Shown here: positions 19,531 through 28,771 of the stretch, in pieces
How positions within the stretch are numbered: the stretch's first letter is position 1
Layout: the number at the start of each line of letters is the position of its first letter
Origin: an uncultured Fodinibius sp.
GTDB lineage: Bacteria > Bacteroidota > Rhodothermia > Balneolales > Balneolaceae
Direction: 5' to 3'
NCBI GenBank assembly: GCA_913057775.1
Contig: CAJXOG010000007.1
Location: forward strand, 62,001 to 126,000
Length of the DNA stretch: 64,000 nt
Translations under genes and position numbers: made by a program
The notes under the pieces: generated by a model
Database searches by the model: none
Told to the model about the DNA's origin: nothing
What the model saw: only the letters and a program-made list of their open reading frames with translations

Positions 19531-20967
19531 ATGAGCTTAGTCCAATCCGAGCATTCAACATTACTTGAGCGTCCTGCATTATATACTGATTATTATGAGG
19601 TCACAATGGCTCAGGGATATTTTTTGGCAGGACGACAAGATGAGGAAGCCACCTTCGATTACTTCTTTCGAGACCTCCCCTTTAAAGGAGGTTATGTTAT
19701 TTTTGCTGGTCTTGGAGATCTTCTCAAAACATTGCAAGACTTTCGCTTCCACGAAGATGAAATTGCATATCTGGCCAGACAAGGATTTCGAAAAGAATTT
19801 CTTGATTACTTACGCAATTTTGAATTAACAGCAGATATTTTCGCAGCGAAAGAAGGAGAAATTGTCTTCCCTACCGAGCCTATTGTCCGTATAGAGGGCA
19901 GCATTATCGAAGCTCAAATTTTAGAGACCCTATTGTTAAATATTCTGAACTTCGAATCACTAATTGCCACAAAAGCTTCGCGGATGAAATATGCTGCAGG
20001 TGATCGAAAGGTACTCGATTTTGGATTGAGACGAGCCCAGGGATATGGTGGTATCCAAGCGAGCAAGGCGGCCTACATTGGTGGTGTTGAGGCTACATCA
20101 AACGTATACAGTTCTTTCCGTGATAATATTCCTGCCAGTGGTACTATGGCACACTCCTGGATACAATCGTTTGACGATGAACTAACTGCTTTTCGAAAGT
20201 ATGCCGAATATTACCCGGATGATTGTATTCTACTGGTCGATACCTATGATACTCTTAACAGTGGAGTACCCAATGCCATCAAAGTGGGTAAGGAGCTGGA
20301 GAAAAAAGGATATAAGTTAAAAGGTATCCGATTAGATAGCGGTGATTTGGCCTATTTCTCCCGCCAATCACGCAAACAGCTTGATGAAGCTGGATTAGAA
20401 TACGTAAAAATTGCAGCGTCCAACCAACTTGATGAGCGACTTATAAAAAGTTTGATAAGCCAGGATGCTCCTATTGATCTTTTTGGTGTTGGTACTCGTC
20501 TTGTCACCGGTCAGGATAGCCCCGCCTTAGACGGTGTCTATAAACTGGCATCCGTCAATAATGAACCAAAGCTAAAAATCTCTGAAAATATTGAGAAAAT
20601 TACACTTCCCGGACGTAAGAAGGTTATTCGATATAGCGGCGATGATGGTACATTTTATGGTGATGGCATTGTGCTTAATCAAGAGAAAAATGTAGATACA
20701 ATTTACCATCCCCACTACCCTGCCAAGCATGCTACGGTAACTACCTTTAACAAAGAAGATTTATTACATAATGTAATGCGAGATGGGAAGCCGACTATCG
20801 ATATCCCAACCCCCAAAGAAAGTGCTTCGTATGCTAAACAGAGACTTAGTAAATTGATTCCTGAGCACAAGCGTTTTGACAATCCACATATTTACAAAGT
20901 GGGGATTAGCAAAGAATTAATGAATTTACGAGATGATCTAACCCAAAAAATGAAGAATAAAAGTTAA
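19531..20967 (+). CDS. pncB: Nicotinate phosphoribosyltransferase
   Basis: Starting at the ATG at 19531 the protein is 478 residues; an in-frame TTG 30 bases upstream is less likely. It has the N-terminal LYTDYYEVTMAQGY motif that binds nicotinate, the FGLRRAQGYGG element and the phosphate-binding GVGTRLVTG region near residue 335. The enzyme makes nicotinate mononucleotide from nicotinate and PRPP in the NAD salvage pathway. It lies 10 bases before pncA, which supplies its substrate. Confidence 0.93.
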   Translation: MSLVQSEHSTLLERPALYTDYYEVTMAQGYFLAGRQDEEATFDYFFRDLPFKGGYVIFAGLGDLLKTLQDFRFHEDEIAYLARQGFRKEFLDYLRNFELTADIFAAKEGEIVFPTEPIVRIEGSIIEAQILETLLLNILNFESLIATKASRMKYAAGDRKVLDFGLRRAQGYGGIQASKAAYIGGVEATSNVYSSFRDNIPASGTMAHSWIQSFDDELTAFRKYAEYYPDDCILLVDTYDTLNSGVPNAIKVGKELEKKGYKLKGIRLDSGDLAYFSRQSRKQLDEAGLEYVKIAASNQLDERLIKSLISQDAPIDLFGVGTRLVTGQDSPALDGVYKLASVNNEPKLKISENIEKITLPGRKKVIRYSGDDGTFYGDGIVLNQEKNVDTIYHPHYPAKHATVTTFNKEDLLHNVMRDGKPTIDIPTPKESASYAKQRLSKLIPEHKRFDNPHIYKVGISKELMNLRDDLTQKMKNKS

Positions 20968-20977
20968 CGAAAGTATT

Positions 20978-21592
20978 ATGAAAGCTCTTTTGATTGTTGA
21001 TGTTCAAAATGATTTTTGTCCCGGTGGAGCGCTCGAAGTTCCAAACGGTGATCAAATTATTCCAGCTATTAATCAACTTTCTAAACAATTTGATATTGTC
21101 GTACAAACCCAGGACTGGCACCCCAAAGAACACTCCTCTTTTGCCTCATCTCATCAAGGAAAAGAACCTTTTGAAACCATTGAAATGCCTTACGGGGAAC
21201 AGGTTCTCTGGCCCAATCACTGTGTACAAGGTAGCCGGGGAGCTGATTTTCATGCTGATCTTGAAACCAACCGATCTCAATTAATCATCCGTAAAGGATT
21301 TCGAAAAGACATCGACTCCTACTCAGCTTTCTTCGAAAATGATGACGAAACCACAACAGGACTTACGGGCTACCTGAGAGAACGTGATATTGATACTCTC
21401 TATACCGTGGGATTAGCAACTGATTTCTGTGTAAAATGGTCTGTGATTGATGGCATCAAAGAAGGTTTCAACGTTTTTGTAATCGAGGATGCCGTAAAAG
21501 GAATTGATATTGAAGGATCTGTGGATAAAGCCTGGCAAGAGATGTTAGAAAAAGGAGCTCAAAAAGTCTTATCAGCAGATTTTTTACCTTAG
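20978..21592 (+). CDS. pncA: Nicotinamidase
   Basis: The 204-residue protein has the isochorismatase-like fold with the catalytic aspartate in VDVQNDFCPGG (residue 8-18), the metal-binding DWHPKEHSSF motif and the active-site cysteine region ATDFCVKW near residue 155. It deamidates nicotinamide to nicotinate. It is directly downstream of pncB, so the pair converts nicotinamide to nicotinate mononucleotide. Confidence 0.93.
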   Translation: MKALLIVDVQNDFCPGGALEVPNGDQIIPAINQLSKQFDIVVQTQDWHPKEHSSFASSHQGKEPFETIEMPYGEQVLWPNHCVQGSRGADFHADLETNRSQLIIRKGFRKDIDSYSAFFENDDETTTGLTGYLRERDIDTLYTVGLATDFCVKWSVIDGIKEGFNVFVIEDAVKGIDIEGSVDKAWQEMLEKGAQKVLSADFLP

Positions 21593-21603
21593 TTTCTCAA
21601 TTC

Positions 21604-22722
21604 ATGAATCGACATATTGATTTTTGCATCCTGGGTGGCGGTATTGCCGGTTTATCTATAGCAGATACCCTATCTGAACGCGATATTGAATGTTTGGTGG
21701 TTGAGAAGAATGATATTGGATCTGGAGCATCTGGTACTCCCGGTGGATTGGTAAATCCTGCCACGGGCAGACGCGCAAAAAAGTCGTGGAAAGCCGAACA
21801 GGGTTATGAAGCCATCGCAGAGAACCTGTACAAAGTACAATCCTATTCCAGCAATTCTTTTTTTCAAAAAAACGGCCTTTTGCGCCCTGCTCTTTATGAA
21901 AAAATGGCGCGCAAGATGAAAGATCAGTATGAGAACACATCTTGGCCTGATGACTGGTGTGAATGGAAAACCAAGAAACAAATTCAAGAGATCCATCCAG
22001 GTATTACCTGCATGGATGGTGGATTATGGCTGCCTGTTGGCTTAACCGTAGATATAGGAAGCTACATGGTTGCGTATGCCAAATACCTGAAAAAGGCTGG
22101 TGTCGAGATAATCACTAACAATGATCCCAAAGAAATTCACCAACAGACTACAGACAAGTGGAAAATTGTCATAGAAGGTGAAATAATTATAGCTAATCAT
22201 CTAATTTATGCCACGGGGCACTATACTAAAGAAACAAAATACTGGGATTGGCTGCCCATTAACCCCATCAAAGGACAGGTAGCAAAGTTTAAAAAAGAAA
22301 ATGATCCCCTTTCTTTTTCTCACTCGATTTCAAGCCTTGGATATATTGCCCGTCTTGATGAAGAAGATACATTCATTCAGGGCAGCACCTACGAACACGA
22401 TTTTATCCATCTAAATCCTGATACGGAAGGAGAAGATTATCTTAGAAAACGAATGCAGCGAACGCTTCCCAAACTCGAGGAACAGTCTGCACTTGTTGAT
22501 CAATGGGCCGGAGTTCGTACCTCTACTCCCAACTACAAACCAATATTGGGTGAGCATCCGGAATATAAAAATCTGCACGTTTTCTCAGGACTCGGCTCAA
22601 AAGGCCTTTTATTCGGTAAGTTTCTTGCCGAGCATTATGTCGATCATCTAACAAACAAAGAGCCGCTATATCCTGAAATAGCTATTGAGAGGTTTGAGTA
22701 TAACATTGGTAATACCGATTAG
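21604..22722 (+). CDS. FAD-dependent oxidoreductase of the DAO/DadA family
   Basis: At 372 residues it begins with the FAD dinucleotide motif LGGGIAGLSIADTL and the following acidic beta-strand end (VVEKND), then GASGTPGGLVNPATGRR, typical of D-amino-acid-oxidase-like proteins related to the MnmC oxidase domain. The C-terminus has WAGVRTSTPNYKPILG and GLGSKGLLFG. Substrate is unknown. It follows pncA by 11 bases and its stop overlaps the stop of the convergent gene. Confidence 0.8.
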   Translation: MNRHIDFCILGGGIAGLSIADTLSERDIECLVVEKNDIGSGASGTPGGLVNPATGRRAKKSWKAEQGYEAIAENLYKVQSYSSNSFFQKNGLLRPALYEKMARKMKDQYENTSWPDDWCEWKTKKQIQEIHPGITCMDGGLWLPVGLTVDIGSYMVAYAKYLKKAGVEIITNNDPKEIHQQTTDKWKIVIEGEIIIANHLIYATGHYTKETKYWDWLPINPIKGQVAKFKKENDPLSFSHSISSLGYIARLDEEDTFIQGSTYEHDFIHLNPDTEGEDYLRKRMQRTLPKLEEQSALVDQWAGVRTSTPNYKPILGEHPEYKNLHVFSGLGSKGLLFGKFLAEHYVDHLTNKEPLYPEIAIERFEYNIGNTD

Positions 22723-24212
22723 AAACGTATCACCAATCCGCTCCAGGCTCCTCCCATACCAGAACCATTGTTTTCGGAATTAGGCACCGTTAAACCCGCT
22801 ACAGTAAATTCGAAATTGCGCAGCTCTATTCCTGTTCCAAAGGTAATGCTTGAAGAAGTTAATCCACCTGTTCTGTATCCTGCTCGCAGCGGAATAATGT
22901 TAAACAGTTTGTATTCAGCTCCCAATCCTAAAGCCAAACGGGGACTATTCATGCCTGTTTCGTATAACCCTTTCTGTAAATCAAAAGCAAAACTAAGTTT
23001 TCCGGCTTGTAACTGTGCTCCGAAATTGAGTTTTGTAGGAAGCTTTTCAGTAATTTCTTCATTATTAGATGGCTCATAATTCTGATAGATTTCTTGCCGT
23101 ACACTGTCGGCAAAATTATCAGACAACCCATCTTCGATGTCAATTCCCTCCCAGGTAAAAGTTTCATCGGCCGAAAATTGACCGGCATTACTGTAGTAAG
23201 TAATACTTCCGATATCTGTTATTGAAAGACCGACCCGTAACTTTTTTTCTCCTTCAATCCAGGAGAAAGCCCCCTTCAAAGGTCCGGCTAAATCCATTTC
23301 TACGGTTCCGCCTACATCAACCCCGAAGCCTGAACCTTGTGTTTCTGTAAAGCTTGTACCATCCGGATCCACAAAATCACCAATCTCTCCATCAAAACTG
23401 GGATCTTGCCGGGCTTGATAGTAATCCTCAAATTGATTGGTCAGCTGTCCAACTGTGGTAAATGTATAGGCAAAATCGTGGATTACTTCATTATCCGTGA
23501 CCTGCAATGTAGAATTAAAATCAATGCTCGAAGTATAATGAGCTATAAGATACTTCGGCGCAACACCTGCAAATACTTTTACATTCTCACCAATTCCCAA
23601 AAGAGTCGGAAGTTCCAATAGCTGATAAGAAAATCCGGCTGAGAGTTCACTAAACGCTATGCCTTTACTACTAAAATTAACAGGTTCGGGTTCAGAAAAA
23701 CGTTCTTGGCTTATACCTGTAAGTAGCGCTTCGGAAAAGCCTCTGTTTACAGAACCAGAGAAAAGGACCCGGTTTCTAAAGGCAAGACTGAGAGCCATTT
23801 TTTCTCCTCTCCATGACCCGGCAAGCGGTATAACATCAACCTCCATGCCCATGGCCTTATTATTTCCCATTGCGGTACCAAACCATTCATCAAGTGATTC
23901 TGGATCTACCACATCACCTGTCGTAAAGTGCCGGTTATACACCGTAATATTCATCAGTGGCCCACCGGCGGTAGCAGATAGTCCTCCCAGCACGCCAATA
24001 GAAGTTGAGGGTTTCGTATCCGCGTTGAGCATAAGATTGGCAGGATTGACAAAATTTGCGTGGTACGTATCAAGATAAGCAGTGCCAGACCCACCCAATC
24101 CTAAGCTTTGAGCCGAATAATGACCTGACTGCGCCTCTGCCAATGAAGCCCCACCAATAATTAATCCCGCTACTACAAAAATAGACGCTAATTGTTTTGA
24201 AAACTTCATCAA
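22719..24212 (-). CDS. DUF5723-like outer-membrane beta-barrel protein
   Basis: The 497-residue protein has a signal peptide ending at AEAQ (residue 28) and then a repeated pattern of amphipathic beta strands with glycine-rich turns, ending in an aromatic residue (VIRF), as in outer-membrane barrels. The N-terminal region (SLGLGGSGTAYLDTYHANFVNPAN) matches the DUF5723/PorV-like layout. It lies 16 bases after the lipoprotein gene at 24229-25929. Function is unknown; a structural or transport role in the outer membrane is inferred. Confidence 0.72.
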   Translation of the reverse strand: MMKFSKQLASIFVVAGLIIGGASLAEAQSGHYSAQSLGLGGSGTAYLDTYHANFVNPANLMLNADTKPSTSIGVLGGLSATAGGPLMNITVYNRHFTTGDVVDPESLDEWFGTAMGNNKAMGMEVDVIPLAGSWRGEKMALSLAFRNRVLFSGSVNRGFSEALLTGISQERFSEPEPVNFSSKGIAFSELSAGFSYQLLELPTLLGIGENVKVFAGVAPKYLIAHYTSSIDFNSTLQVTDNEVIHDFAYTFTTVGQLTNQFEDYYQARQDPSFDGEIGDFVDPDGTSFTETQGSGFGVDVGGTVEMDLAGPLKGAFSWIEGEKKLRVGLSITDIGSITYYSNAGQFSADETFTWEGIDIEDGLSDNFADSVRQEIYQNYEPSNNEEITEKLPTKLNFGAQLQAGKLSFAFDLQKGLYETGMNSPRLALGLGAEYKLFNIIPLRAGYRTGGLTSSSITFGTGIELRNFEFTVAGLTVPNSENNGSGMGGAWSGLVIRF

Positions 24213-24228
24213 ATAGTCCCTTTCCCCT

Positions 24229-25929
24229 TTAATTAATTGTTGAGGTTATGCCAGCTCTCACTTTCACCTTAAAGGTAACGGCGTCGTCCTCTCTTAAACT
24301 AACCGACTGTTGCTGTGGCGTATTAATCGTGATATCCATCACCACAGCTCTTGTGCGATGTAATTCACTCATCTCACTCTCCGAAAAGCTAATTTCGTAT
24401 TCGCTTTGTGCAGCATCGGAAGCAAAGCCATCCTCATTGGTCGAAGCTCCATTTACAGCGATTCCATCCTTAGATATAACTTCATTTCCATTGGCATCAA
24501 GCATAATCACATTTAAACTCAAATCAAGCGGCAGACCATTCGTATAGTTAATCGTCATCGTTGCCTCGGAAAGTTTGCGATCTTCATTCTCTTCAGGAAT
24601 ATCGCTGAAATTGGCATCAACAGTATCTCGGTAAGTAGCATTATCAGCCGAAAATTCAAATGGAATTTCTACACCGAATAAGGGGTCAAAAATAACCGGA
24701 TTTACTACAGTTCCGATTTCTTCTGCTGCATTAACTTCAGCAACCCCCACAAAACGAATATTCGTAGGTAGATTACTAAAAAAATCCGGTGTATTGGCAT
24801 TCCCAGCATTAAATTCATTCGAACCTTGTTCTCCCTGAGATGCACTTGGATTATCTACGACATCTAAAGAAAATTTTATCACTTGCTCTTCGGTTGCTGG
24901 AGCCCCATTAACCATAAGGGCAGCCGGTATTTCTGATGCAATTACGTTGTAAGCCGAGTTTTCATCTCCATTTAAGTAAATGGTGTTACCATTCGATTTA
25001 GTCCCGGCAATTACAGCATACACTGTTGTATTTACTCCCAAATTAGAATTGTACATAGTACTTAAAATAGGGTTGGAAAAAGCAAGATCAGAAACATGGT
25101 CGGAAATATTACTGATACCATCGATATCAATAACCTCTGCTTCGCTATCGTTAAATACTTCCAAATCTCCATCGCCGTTAGCATCTTCATTAAGCAACAT
25201 ATTTTTGGGTACAATAAACCCCTCAGCCCTACTTATGCCTAAGTTTTCAAATCCAACTTCAGTGGTAATATCACCACCTTGTTGCGAAGAACTATTTGTT
25301 GATACTGAAATTTGATAATCAATTACGTTATCTGCTCCGGCATAAATCCGGTGGTCAGTTAAATCGTACGAATTCGAGATAATTTCACCGGGAGAAATGT
25401 TATCAATAGTAATAACCAAAGATGATTGGTTGGGATCAGTAACATCAGGAAAAGAGATTTCTAAATCGAAAGAAACATCGGTACCGTTAGTAATCCCTAC
25501 GGTGAAAGCACCGCTATCCATTTCAACGAAATGGCTGGCATCTCGAAACTCAAAACTGTTATTATCAATGTTTAAATTCCCGTCTGCAGTAACTGTTTGT
25601 GATCCTGTAAAGGGGGGAACTGTTATATTTACAATCTCGGGAGATACATTGACTTCCGGAATTGCACTATTTAGATCACTAAAACTAAAATCCTGTTCTT
25701 TAACGACTCTTACTAATCCTTTTTCTCCGGTTACAAATATATTTTCAAAATCTTCTTCAGTAGTATCGATAAGAGCATCATCGGTTCCCAGGAATTGATA
25801 CGTTTTTTCCATTGTTAGTGGAATTTGTAGCTCGTTTTTAACCTTGAAATCAGGAGATTTTGGTCGTTCGCAGGACCAACTGGAAATTGCTAACGTTAAA
25901 ACAAGTATAATGGGAAGTGAATTCTTCAT
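24229..25929 (-). CDS. Large surface lipoprotein of unknown function
   Basis: This 566-residue protein has a lipoprotein signal with lipobox SWSC at residues 17-20, and an acidic, serine/asparagine-rich beta body without a recognisable catalytic motif. It is transcribed just ahead of the DUF5723-like gene with a 16-base gap, which suggests a lipoprotein-barrel pair. It is the last chromosomal gene before the integrated element. No function could be assigned. Confidence 0.7.
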   Translation of the reverse strand: MKNSLPIILVLTLAISSWSCERPKSPDFKVKNELQIPLTMEKTYQFLGTDDALIDTTEEDFENIFVTGEKGLVRVVKEQDFSFSDLNSAIPEVNVSPEIVNITVPPFTGSQTVTADGNLNIDNNSFEFRDASHFVEMDSGAFTVGITNGTDVSFDLEISFPDVTDPNQSSLVITIDNISPGEIISNSYDLTDHRIYAGADNVIDYQISVSTNSSSQQGGDITTEVGFENLGISRAEGFIVPKNMLLNEDANGDGDLEVFNDSEAEVIDIDGISNISDHVSDLAFSNPILSTMYNSNLGVNTTVYAVIAGTKSNGNTIYLNGDENSAYNVIASEIPAALMVNGAPATEEQVIKFSLDVVDNPSASQGEQGSNEFNAGNANTPDFFSNLPTNIRFVGVAEVNAAEEIGTVVNPVIFDPLFGVEIPFEFSADNATYRDTVDANFSDIPEENEDRKLSEATMTINYTNGLPLDLSLNVIMLDANGNEVISKDGIAVNGASTNEDGFASDAAQSEYEISFSESEMSELHRTRAVVMDITINTPQQQSVSLREDDAVTFKVKVRAGITSTIN

Positions 25930-26130
25930 CTTTCCTAGTGGTCTGTTAAATGATATCTTTTAAGTTCCATCTTACCCAAATTCGGGGCCCTCTCCATCAT
26001 TGATGAAATTAAATAATGGAGTTCAACTACATACAAAGTCTTTTGACAAAATCAGAAATGCTGAAGGCAAACCCAATATTTTTTGATTACTTTTTCTCTT
26101 GTTCAGTGATAAAAGAAAAAATCATAAGCA

Positions 26131-26187
26131 AAAAAAACGAAAAGGCTTTGTCCGACAAGCTTTTACCTGCCTGTCAAACAAAGCCTT
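26131..26187 (-). terminator. Terminator that probably served the tRNA-Ser gene before integration
   Basis: A perfect 10-bp stem AAGGCTTTGT/ACAAAGCCTT (26142-26151 and 26178-26187) is followed on the minus strand by a T-rich tract. It lies 11 bases beyond the detached tRNA-Ser 3' fragment, so in the empty site it would sit just after the intact tRNA-Ser gene. Confidence 0.7.
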
Positions 26188-26198
26188 AATATAGTTGA

Positions 26199-26225
26199 GC
26201 GGAGAGGGAGGGATTCGAACCCTCG
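26199..26225 (-). repeat. Distal attachment site: detached 3' end of tRNA-Ser
   Basis: These 27 bases are identical to 49333-49359, the T-arm and acceptor 3' strand of the intact tRNA-Ser. The rest of the tRNA is absent here. This is the pattern left by a tyrosine recombinase that integrates at a tRNA 3' end. Confidence 0.92.
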
Positions 26226-26281
26226 CAAATACCCGCCTCAGAATACTAAAAACACTGTTTTTGTGCTACCTTTCATTAATA

Positions 26282-26298
26282 GTCACTGTTTAGTTCAC
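26282..26298 (+). promoter_or_regulatory. Left-end copy of a motif shared by both element ends
   Basis: The sequence GTCAC-4N-TAGTTCAC occurs here and at 49202-49218 in the same orientation. In the circular form the two copies would flank the 27-bp core as direct repeats, as expected for integrase arm-type sites. This copy is also part of a GTCACT/AGTGAC hairpin ending near 26307. Confidence 0.4.
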
Positions 26299-26435
26299 TG
26301 AAGTGACCTTTTCCTAATTACAAATTATGGATACGAGAATCAATCCTACCCCTTACTTTATATTTAATCTGGCTTACTCATTTGGGAACGACCGATTATC
26401 GAGAAAAAATAATTGTTATCCACATTAATTCCTTT

Positions 26436-26606
26436 TTACCAATCAAGCACTTTTACTAGAATGTACGTAACTACTCCTATCCCAAATAGGCCAATTAGAA
26501 TATATTGGAATGATGCTAAAAATACTCCAATGAGAATTATTATTAAAGGAAATACTAACCAATTAAAACATCCTCCCCCTTGTTCTTCTTTATTAATATT
26601 ATCCAT
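26436..26606 (-). CDS. Small two-helix membrane protein
   Basis: A 56-codon frame starting at the ATG at 26604-26606 encodes a short polar head (MDNINKEEQGGG) and a hydrophobic stretch of about 38 residues that can form two membrane helices (WLVFPLIIILIGVFLASF and YILIGLFGIGVVTYILV), with a short charged tail. It has no recognised family. It is downstream of, and on the same strand as, the GYF_2-like membrane protein, with a 71-base gap, so the two could work together at the membrane. Its size leaves some doubt. Confidence 0.55.
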   Translation of the reverse strand: MDNINKEEQGGGCFNWLVFPLIIILIGVFLASFQYILIGLFGIGVVTYILVKVLDW

Positions 26607-26677
26607 GTATTTTGATATTTACACATTAATAATAAGGTAATTTGTGAAATAATCCCTTGTAGATGTGTTATCAATAA

Positions 26678-27217
26678 TTAATCAGAATTTTTGTTAACCC
26701 ACTGTATCCCTCTGAAAACTATATATCCGCCTGTACCTACCATCGCCCCTAAAAATATTATCCCTGCTACATCTCCTCCAATATATCTATCAAAGTTATT
26801 TCTGCGATTTTCAATCCTCGTTTCTGCATTTGGAAAGTACCCACGATCATATTTATCCAAAGCTGCGTCAGGATTTTGAACTTGATTTAACTCCACTGAG
26901 TAATATACCAAAGAAATCACCAGTGAAATGGCTAAGGCAACTCCTAATACCTTGCCATAAACTTTAAGCTCATTGGCAAAAGTTTTCTTATTTAAATTTG
27001 ACTTCCTTCCCTTCTGATACTCATTCTTCTGGTCCGGCAGAGGTGGTATTTCTGCTTTAAATATTCCTTCTAAAGCAGTTACATTTTGAGCTTCTCTCCA
27101 ATCATCTTCTCCCTCCCACCACACCAATGTTTCTTCATTAATCTTTTTTTCTTTTAATTTATCAATCGTAAATGGTCCCTCTGACTCATTATCTATTACT
27201 ATATAATATTTATTCAT
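26678..27217 (-). CDS. GYF_2-domain membrane protein
   Basis: The 179-residue protein starts with a GYF_2 (DUF4339)-like domain: YYIVIDNESEGPFTIDKL, then ETLVWWEGEDDWREAQNV. A basic linker follows, then two membrane segments at about 93-110 and 150-168. GYF_2 domains bind proline-rich peptides or partner proteins. The gene diverges from the XRE regulator gene with a 70-base gap. It sits at the distal end of the element. Role unknown. Confidence 0.7.
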   Translation of the reverse strand: MNKYYIVIDNESEGPFTIDKLKEKKINEETLVWWEGEDDWREAQNVTALEGIFKAEIPPLPDQKNEYQKGRKSNLNKKTFANELKVYGKVLGVALAISLVISLVYYSVELNQVQNPDAALDKYDRGYFPNAETRIENRRNNFDRYIGGDVAGIIFLGAMVGTGGYIVFRGIQWVNKNSD

Positions 27218-27287
27218 AGTAAATATACTTTTTTGTTGGGTATAGCCCGTAGTCTAAAGAAGTGATTTCCCTTTACTTATTCAACTG

Positions 27288-27536
27288 ATGGTAAAGGGAA
27301 CCGACATAAGAAAAGCACTTGGTCAAACTGTTAGGCAACTACGGTTAGACCGGAATATCTCTCAGGAAAAGCTTGCTGAACTCGGCTCTCTTGATCGGTC
27401 TTACATATCTGAAATTGAAAATGGAGAAAAAACAGCTTCAATATTAACTGTTTATAAACTCTCTCTTGCATTAGAAGTAAAACCCAGTCAACTAATCGAG
27501 GAGATGGAAAAGCATTTCGAATTCAACAAAGGTTGA
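27288..27536 (+). CDS. XRE-family helix-turn-helix regulator
   Basis: This 82-residue protein is a single Cro/C1-type helix-turn-helix domain: GQTVRQLRLDRNISQEKLAELGSL is the start of the HTH, followed by the recognition helix and the typical SYISEIENGEK. Size and form resemble the controller (C) proteins of restriction-modification systems. A short sequence with partial dyad symmetry (TATAGCCCGTAGTCTA, near 27240-27256) lies in the divergent promoter region and may be its operator; this is a weak match to known C-boxes. Confidence 0.85.
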   Translation: MVKGTDIRKALGQTVRQLRLDRNISQEKLAELGSLDRSYISEIENGEKTASILTVYKLSLALEVKPSQLIEEMEKHFEFNKG

Positions 27537-27544
27537 TCCCATAA

Positions 27545-27754
27545 CTAACAATCCAGTAAATCATCAAGATTATTCCGATCCGTTTTATCAGGATCAGTCC
27601 TCAAATCCTTACCATGTTCTGGATGATCTACCACATGTATATCTATCTCTTCTTCCCTTGGTACTTGAACATAATATGTATGCCATTCCATCTCTATATC
27701 TCGAATAGCATTCTTTTTACTTACAGGTGAATTCTTACAAGCAAAATATGTTAT
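27545..27754 (-). pseudogene. DUF3892-like small protein, start codon not evident
   Basis: The minus-strand frame runs from the stop at 27545-27547 back to an ATA at 27752-27754, about 69 codons. The C-terminal pattern GKDLRTDPDKTDRNNLDDLL fits the end of DUF3892 proteins, and the N-terminal ITYFACKNS fits their first strand. The first in-frame ATG (27691) would remove that strand. A GAGGAAA sequence lies just before the ATA, so either ATA is used or the true start has mutated. Within the 370-base gap 27537-27906 this is the only structure I could support. Confidence 0.45.
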
Positions 27755-27906
27755 CGCAGTTTATTTCCTCTATTTGTAACGGTATTAGAATATAGGAGAT
27801 ACATTAAAATCCGGTCTCCCATATAGTTAATAGACCTTTTGAAATATTATGCATACCATTCTTTACTAGAAATTGGTATGTAAAATAAGGCTATGAATCA
27901 TTATTT

Positions 27907-28653
27907 ATGTTGATAACAGAAAATACCCCTGAAGATTGGAGAGCTTTACAGGATGAAGTTGGTACTATACTAGAGGAATGTGGTTTTGATGTTGATGTGG
28001 AACGAACGTTTGAAACTGTAAGAGGTGAGGTTGAGATAGATGTGTACGGAGAAGAAGTAATAGATGGTCGAACACTTACAATTGCTTGTGAATGTAAACA
28101 TTGGACACGAAGAGTTCCCCAAGCTGTAGTCCACTCTTTCAGAACAGTCTTAGGAGATCTTGGTATTAACTCAGGATACGTTATTTCAAGCAATGGTTTT
28201 CAGGAAGGTGCTTTTGAAGCTTGTCAGAATACAAACTTAGAACTTTTAACATGGCAAGAATTTCAAACTGAATTCATTCAAACATGGCTAGAAAAATACC
28301 TCACGCCCACCCTACACTCTGAACTTGATCCCATTCAATCTTATACTGAACCATTAGTTCCACCTTGGTTTATGGAAGTCCCAGATGATGAAGTAGATGT
28401 ATTGCGTGACCTTAGAGAAAGGTATATGCCATTTGGAATGCTCATATTGACATTCATGCCTTATGCAGATTTTATGAGGGAGGACGGTTATCCAGAGTTA
28501 CCAATAAGACAACATATTACTGATAACATTGATATGATTCCTAACCAATTACTTGATGCAGTTGGGTATCGAGAATTTATGAATCACGCAATTGAATATG
28601 GTAGTGTTGCTATAGAAGAGTTCCGGGAGGTAAAGAGAAGGAATGATGTATAA
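27907..28653 (+). CDS. Mrr-like PD-(D/E)XK restriction endonuclease
   Basis: This 248-residue protein has an N-terminal restriction-endonuclease-like domain: GFDVDVERTFETVRGEVEID supplies the acidic residue (Asp45), and ACECKH supplies the E-x-K pair (Glu62, Lys64), followed by a QAVVHSFRTVLGD helix typical of Mrr-type folds. The C-terminal half (about 130-248) is unrecognised. Mrr-like enzymes cut modified or foreign DNA. It is alone on its transcript behind the XRE regulator, 118 bases before the coiled-coil membrane protein. Confidence 0.75.
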   Translation: MLITENTPEDWRALQDEVGTILEECGFDVDVERTFETVRGEVEIDVYGEEVIDGRTLTIACECKHWTRRVPQAVVHSFRTVLGDLGINSGYVISSNGFQEGAFEACQNTNLELLTWQEFQTEFIQTWLEKYLTPTLHSELDPIQSYTEPLVPPWFMEVPDDEVDVLRDLRERYMPFGMLILTFMPYADFMREDGYPELPIRQHITDNIDMIPNQLLDAVGYREFMNHAIEYGSVAIEEFREVKRRNDV

Positions 28654-28771
28654 CAGGACATTTGATGGGAACTTGAACACAGCATGGAAATTAGATCAAA
28701 TAATCAGACAAGGTGCTTATACACTTATCTGATCTATAAGCTATATATTTAACCTACAATCAATTTTCCAA

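Noticed and set aside
26413-26640. Plus-strand frame opposite the 56-residue membrane protein
   Set aside because: The translation has no sensible composition, while the minus-strand frame gives a clean two-helix membrane protein.
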